Below, piece by piece: positions 59,301 to 64,000 of a stretch of DNA of 64,000 bases. The stretch comes from Vombatus ursinus (taxonomy: Eukaryota; Chordata; Mammalia; Diprotodontia; Vombatidae). Numbering within the stretch: the first letter of the stretch is position 1; every line of letters starts with the position of its first letter. The notes beneath the pieces were generated by a model. That model was not told the DNA's origin. It ran no database searches and saw nothing but the letters and a program-made list of their open reading frames with translations. The position numbers and the translations under genes were made by a program. The stretch covers positions 46,815,495 through 46,879,494 of the forward strand of contig NW_020954599.1 of assembly GCF_900497805.2 (NCBI RefSeq), in the 5' to 3' direction.

Positions 59301-60582
59301 ATATACAAGGATAAGGTCAAAATGTGTTCACAATTTAGACTTAAAGAGTGATACTATAAGCAAATTAGGAGAGCAAGGAATATTTTAACTGCCAGATCTA
59401 TGTAGAGGGGAAGAATTTATGACCAAACAAGAGATAGAGAACATTATGAAATGTAAAATGGACAATTTTGATTATATTAAATTGAAAAGATTTTGCACAA
59501 AGATAATGAAACCAAGATTAGAAGGGACATGGAAACCTAGGAACAAATTTTTACAGCCAATGTCTCTGATGAAGGTCTGATTTCCAAAATATATGAAGAA
59601 CTGAGTCAAATTTATAAGAATACAAGTCATTCCCCAATTGATAAATGGACAAAGAATATGAACAGGAATTTTCAGATGAAGAAATTAAAGCTATCTATAG
59701 TCATATGAAAAAATGCTCTAAATTACTATTGATTAGAGGAATGCAAATTGAAACAACTCTGAGGTATCACATCATACCTATCAAATTGGGTAACTTGACA
59801 AAACAGGAAAATTATCAATGTGGGAGAAGATTTGGGAAAATTGCAACATCAGTGCATTGTTGGTAGAGTCATGAGCTGATCCAACCATTTTGGAGAGCAA
59901 TTTGGAACCATGCTAAAAGGGTTATAAAACTGTGCATACCCTTTTTCTAGCAATAGCACTTCTAGGTCTGTATCCCAAAGAGATCATAAAAATGGGAAAA
60001 GAACTCAAATATAGCAGCTTTTTTGTGGTGGTCAACAATTTGAAATTGAGAGGATGGCCATATTTGGGAAATGGCTGGACAAGTTGTGGTTTACTAATGT
60101 AATAGAATGCTACTGTTCCATTAAAAATGATGAGCAGGCAGACTTCAGAAAAAACCTTGAAAGACTTGCACAAAGTTAAGCTGAGTGAAGAGAGCAGAAC
60201 CAGGAAAACATTGTACACAGTGACAGCAACGTTGTGCAATGACCAACTTTGATATACTTAGATTTTCTCAGCAATGCAATGATCTATGACAATTCCAAAA
60301 GGTTCATGATGGAATATCCTATCCATATCCAGAGAAAGAAATATGGAATCTGAGCATACATTGAAGCATACTATTTGCTCTTGTTTGCCCTTTGTTTCTA
60401 ATTCTTGTTTACAATATGACTAATATGTTTAATATGATTTTCCATGTGTAGTCTCTATCAGATTACATGCCTTTTTGAGGAGGGGGAGAGGAAGAAAGGG
60501 GAGAAAATTTAAAACTCAAAATCATATCAAAGAACATGTTGAAAACTGAAACTAAATATTTAAAAAAGAAAAAGCAACACAG

Positions 60583-60770
60583 AATCACAGATTTAAAACT
60601 GCTAGGATCATTACAAATCATCTTGTGAAATCCCCTAATTTCACAATCAAGGAAAATGAGTAAAGAAGTTCAATGACTTGCCCTAGGTCCAACATTTAAT
60701 ATGTGGCAAAATTGGAATAAACCCAAGCTTTCTGACTCCAAATCTAGTACTCTCCCAATTTTGACACAAA
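60583..60770 (-). mobile_element. MIR3 copy
   Basis: agaatcacagatttaaaact, tcaatgacttgccctaggtc and ctgactccaaatctagtact follow the MIR3 complement. Confidence 0.65.
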
Positions 60771-62162
60771 GGCTGAAAATATGAGATGAAACCAAACTGA
60801 GGAGACACTCACAGTTAATATAAGGAGATTATATTTTATTGTACAGGAAATGGGGACAAGGTGGGGGAAGAGAGTGGCACTAAATGTGATAGGCTCTTCC
60901 TTCTCTTTCCCCCACCTTTTTTTTTTTTTTTTGTAAAAGAGATGTCAGCCCTTAGTAAAATTCTTTTGAAAAATATGTGCAGGAAGGATTAGAAATTTAA
61001 AAAAAAATTGGCAGAGAGTTAGACTAGGAATTCATTTTAATGATGAGAAGCAATGAGAACCTGAACTAGGGTGGTGACATTGTGAATTAATGGAAGATTG
61101 CTCCCATAAGAGACTGCCATGATAAAACTGGGCAGTCGGTAGGACTGTGATGTGAAGAGGAAGAAAGGGTGATTCTAAGGGATAGGACAGTCATCACTCA
61201 TTATAAGGGAATGAATATAACCTTTGTTCTTACATGGTGAAGTCAGTTCTCTATAACAACAATCACAAAGAATTAATTAAGTGACAAATACTTGGCATTC
61301 CCTTAAACAATTGGCAAAGTGACTTTAAAAAGATATGGTAAGAAACTTATGTCAATTCTAGATAGCAGAAGTAACTGTGCTTTTTGATGAACTTTACTGG
61401 ATCTTTAATTTTACACTTTCAATTATCTATTGAGGAACAGTAATATTAAGTCCAGGTTTTAAGTCAATTAGGATGCTTGTCTCTTGGTATTCTGAGGTCA
61501 TATAAGAAGGAGAATCAAAATAAAAACTGAATATAAGATAATATGTTATATTAAAAAATAATTTTTTGTTGTTGATATCATCTAGCAAATAAATCTATTA
61601 TCTATTCATCAATGGTTATCCATTTTGTTAAATTTTTTCCTTTAGTTTTATTTCTTCTTTTTTATTCCTATATTTATTGTAGAACTCAAGCCACTGGTAA
61701 TTGAAAGGATTTATGATATTCTTTTCCTTTGTAAAGTAAAAACAATTATAGGTGAGAAGAGAGATGAAAGAGTTTCTTTAAATGGTGAATGAATCTCCAA
61801 ATTTTATAATATAGAAACATAAAATTATAAGAAATCATCATGGAATCATAAAGTTATAGATCCTGAAAGTCTTTGACATGGTACAAAATAAAATAAGCCA
61901 CATCTTGTAGTTGAGTGAACCGCGTCTGAGATGAGACAAAGTGAATTGCCTACTATCACCCAGGTATTCATACCCCATTCTGTTTCTCTTTTCACTACAT
62001 CATGCCTCACCCAGGAATACATTTTTCCACATTTCTCTTTGATTTATACAGAAACTAAGAGAATAATCATTTTCATGTATATAAATATGTTTGTCAAGAG
62101 TATTATACAAGTGGATCAAAACAGTGAGGAAAGATACAGTTGTCTACCTCATTGTTACTGCA
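60771..62162. other. Mostly unique DNA; L2 and MIR3 relics
   Basis: 61000-61200 (gagaacctgaactagggtgg, gaggaagaaagggtgattct) resembles L2 complement. 61835-61975 (catggaatcataaagttata, gtgaattgcctactatcacc) resembles MIR3 complement. 60917-60937 is a poly(T) run. No gene seen. Confidence 0.45.
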
Positions 62163-62760
62163 GAATCATTGTTATTGTTTGCCGTTCACTTCAAAGAGGA
62201 CTGACCAATGACATCATGGAGTGATGTCTTGACTTGTTATAGTGAATTTGTTTTAAGTGAGAGAGTTGCACAAAGTCATTAGCTTCACTCTCTCTTCCAG
62301 ATTCAGTGGCAAGACAAAAATCAGGATGACTAGTAATGGACTGGGATACAGTGGATTACCTTGGTGTCTTTGATTCCTGACTAAGCTCTAAATACACCAC
62401 AGCACCTGCTTCAGCCACCTTCATGCTATTGGAACAAATTGTTTTCATCCACCCTTTTGGCTGGAGGAAGTCTTCACATACTTGGGGTAGACCTCCCTGC
62501 CAGAATTCACCAAAAGGTCTGAAGTCTGTTGGTTATTCTCAACCTGGTTTTTAGCTTGTCTGCTGAGACAGTTTTACCAGGGTGTGGATAATGCGTGTGC
62601 CATAGCTTCTTGGAGCCACAGGTAAGAAAGAGTAGGGGGAAGGTAGGCACCAAAAGTGGATGAGCAGCCTGCGAACATGCTCAGCAAGCCCTCACACCAG
62701 AGGTGTTAGTCTTTCTTTAGCATCCCATACACCACCATTTGACTCAATGCAGTTTGCTGG
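62163..62760 (+). repeat. Unclassified marsupial repeat, long copy
   Basis: Head ttgttattgtttgccgttca and aatgacatcatggagtgatg, then cagattcagtggcaagacaa. Related to 1858 and, in reverse at its end, to 40765. The later part (62340-62760) has even composition and no recognised family. Confidence 0.45.
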
Positions 62761-62785
62761 TCACAGGAAAATGTGATAAAAGTAT

Positions 62786-63544
62786 ATGAATAATCTACAG
62801 CTTGCTAAAGGAGACCCCAAAAATACTGAAGAAAATAGCGCCTTAAAAAATAGCCTAACCCAAATGGCAAAAGAGGCCCAAAATGCCAATGAAGAAAAGA
62901 ATGTCATAAAAAGCAAAATTGGACAAATGGAAAAGGAAGTCCAAAAGATTACTGAAGAAAATACTTCCTTAAAAATTAGAATAGAGCAATTGGAAGCTAG
63001 TGACTTTATGAGAAATCAAGACAGTGTAAAACAAATCCAAAAGAATGAAAAATTAGAAAACAATGTGAAATATCTCATTGGAAAAACAACTGACCTGGAA
63101 AATAGATCCAGGACAGAGAATTTAAAAATTATTGGAATATCTGAAAACCATGATCAAAAAAAGATCCTAGACATCATCTTTCAAGAAATGATCAAGGAAA
63201 ACTGCCCTGATATTTTAGAACCAGAGGGCAAAATAGAAATTGAAAGAATCCACCGATCTCCTCCTGAAAGACATCCTCAAAGGAAAACTCCTAGGAATAT
63301 TGTAGCCAAATTCCAGAATTCCCAGGTCAAGGAGAAAATATTACAAGCAGCCAGAAAGAAACAATTCAAGTATTGTGGAAACACAATCAGGATAACTCGA
63401 GATTTATCAGCTTCTATGTTAAGGGACCTCCGGGCATGGAATATAATATTCTGGAGGGCAAAGGAAATAGGATTACAACCAAGAATCACCTACCCAGCAA
63501 AACTGAATATAATTCTTCAGGGAAAAAAAATGGTCATTCAGTGA
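62786..63544 (+). pseudogene. HAL1/L1 ORF1, best preserved, N-terminus missing
   Basis: 252-residue open frame. Coiled coil at residues 10-75 (NSALKNSLTQMAKEAQNANE, then QMEKEVQKITEENTSLKIR). The RRM-like part starts near residue 112 (ENLKIIGISENHDQKK), followed by RSPPERHPQRKTPRNIVAKF and the C-terminal domain with NTIRITRDLSASMLRDLRAW and YPAKLNIILQG. These align with human L1 ORF1p (NLRIIGV, TPRHIIVRF, RLTADLSAETLQARREW, YPAKLSF). A run of eight A at about 63523-63530 shifts the frame, replacing the expected W-S-F-N-E-I-E tail, which resumes in another frame to 63626. The first codon lies at the truncation edge, so the start is not the real one. Confidence 0.85.
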
Positions 63545-63771
63545 AATAGAGGACTTTCAAGGATTCTTGATGAAAAGACCAGAGCTGAATAGAAAATTTG
63601 ACTTTCCAATACAAGATTCAAGTTGAACATGAAGAGGTAAACAGGAAAGAGAAATCATAAGAGACTTATTAAGGTTGAACTGTTTACATTCTTGCATGGA
63701 AAGATGATATTTATAACTCATGAGACCTCTGTCAGTATTAGGGTAGTTGGAGGGAAAAATTATATGTATGT

Positions 63772-63822
<51 letters not shown>

Positions 63823-64000
63823 CATAGATACATAGATACATAGATACATAGATACATAGATAGAGGGAACAGGGTGAGTTGAAGATGAAGGGGTCATATC
63901 TGGAGAATAAAATTAAGGGATGAGAGAGGATTATACTAGGTGAAGGACAAAGGGAGAGGTAGAACTTGGTATATTATCTCACACACAAAAAACCCCCCCC
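62787..64000 (+). mobile_element. HAL1 (or close L1), 5'-truncated, runs off the window
   Basis: Starts inside ORF1 (cagcttgctaaaggagaccc), passes the ORF1 end near 63630 and the inter-ORF region with a GATA microsatellite (63763-63860), and leaves the window at 64000. Its inter-ORF region matches the HAL1 copies (cagggtgagttgaagatgaa) better than the L1 at 41775. Whether an ORF2 follows cannot be seen. Confidence 0.75.
63763..63860. repeat. (GATA)n/(CATAGATA)n microsatellite in HAL1
   Basis: About 15 pure GATA units, then TACATAGA-type units. It sits at the conserved inter-ORF position shared with 7168 and 37046. Confidence 0.95.

Larger units (their letters stand above)
55464..60565 (+). 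mobile_element. L1, both ends present, RT region deleted, L1 nested in ORF1
   Basis: 5' UTR from 55464 (ttcaggagccaagatggcag) to about 56290, ORF1 56300-57640 (interrupted), inter-ORF to 58285, ORF2 start and endonuclease 58290-59040, then a jump to the ORF2 C-terminal part (59055 on) and 3' UTR to 60565. TSDs aagaaaaagaaacagag (55447-55463) and aagaaaaagcaacacag (60566-60582), 15/17. By comparison with the 41775 copy about 1.75 kb of ORF2, including the RT, is missing. Confidence 0.85.

Overview
The window is repeat-dense mammalian DNA, and its repeat content points to a marsupial (metatherian). Evidence for this: (1) several half-L1 (HAL1) and L1 elements of the kind abundant in opossum and Australian marsupials, with a 5' end reading like ggagccaagatggcagagta and an ORF1 rich in TEENxxLK coiled-coil units; (2) MAR1/WSINE-type tRNA SINEs with an RTE-like tail; (3) MIR, MIR3, THER1-like, L2 and L3/CR1 relics that are longer and better preserved than is usual in placental mammals. 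I cannot name the species. I found no host protein-coding gene, tRNA or rRNA gene. Every long open frame that makes biological sense belongs to a LINE.

Layout. 1-6.1 kb: unique DNA, an L3 relic, a small marsupial repeat, an old L1 piece and a SINE pair. 6.1-9.4 kb: an L2 split by a SINE tail, microsatellites and a full-length HAL1 (minus strand) with target-site duplications (TSDs). 9.4-16.1 kb: L1 3' pieces, L2, a 2.5 kb region bounded by an unclassified inverted repeat and holding an internally deleted L1, a solo LTR and an L3, then nested MIRs. 16.1-31 kb: unique DNA with scattered L2, MIR, MIR3 and THER1, a hAT MITE, a tiny palindromic MITE, and a striking 23-bp hairpin with an AP-1 motif in each arm. 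31-33 kb: a 3'-truncated HAL1 inside an L2. 35.6-39.2 kb: an L1 3' end and a composite HAL1. 41.8-47.9 kb: a complete-length but dead L1 with TSDs. 48-55.4 kb: MIR, L2 and L3 fragments, one L2 carrying a SINE with a perfect 17-bp TSD. 55.5-60.6 kb: a second L1 that has lost its reverse transcriptase domain and carries a smaller L1 insertion in ORF1. 60.6-64 kb: old relics, then a HAL1 with the best-preserved ORF1, running off the end.

Together these describe layers of retrotransposition: L2, L3 and MIR are oldest; HAL1, L1 and MAR1 SINEs were inserted into them later; some L1s were hit again. The main biological story is the HAL1/L1 system. At least two independent copies pass from ORF1 and the inter-ORF region straight into an L1-type 3' end with no ORF2, so they would have depended on L1 machinery acting in trans. 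Family names come from recognising consensus-like sequence by eye. Boundaries are accurate to about 20-50 bases unless a TSD is given, and no database search was possible.
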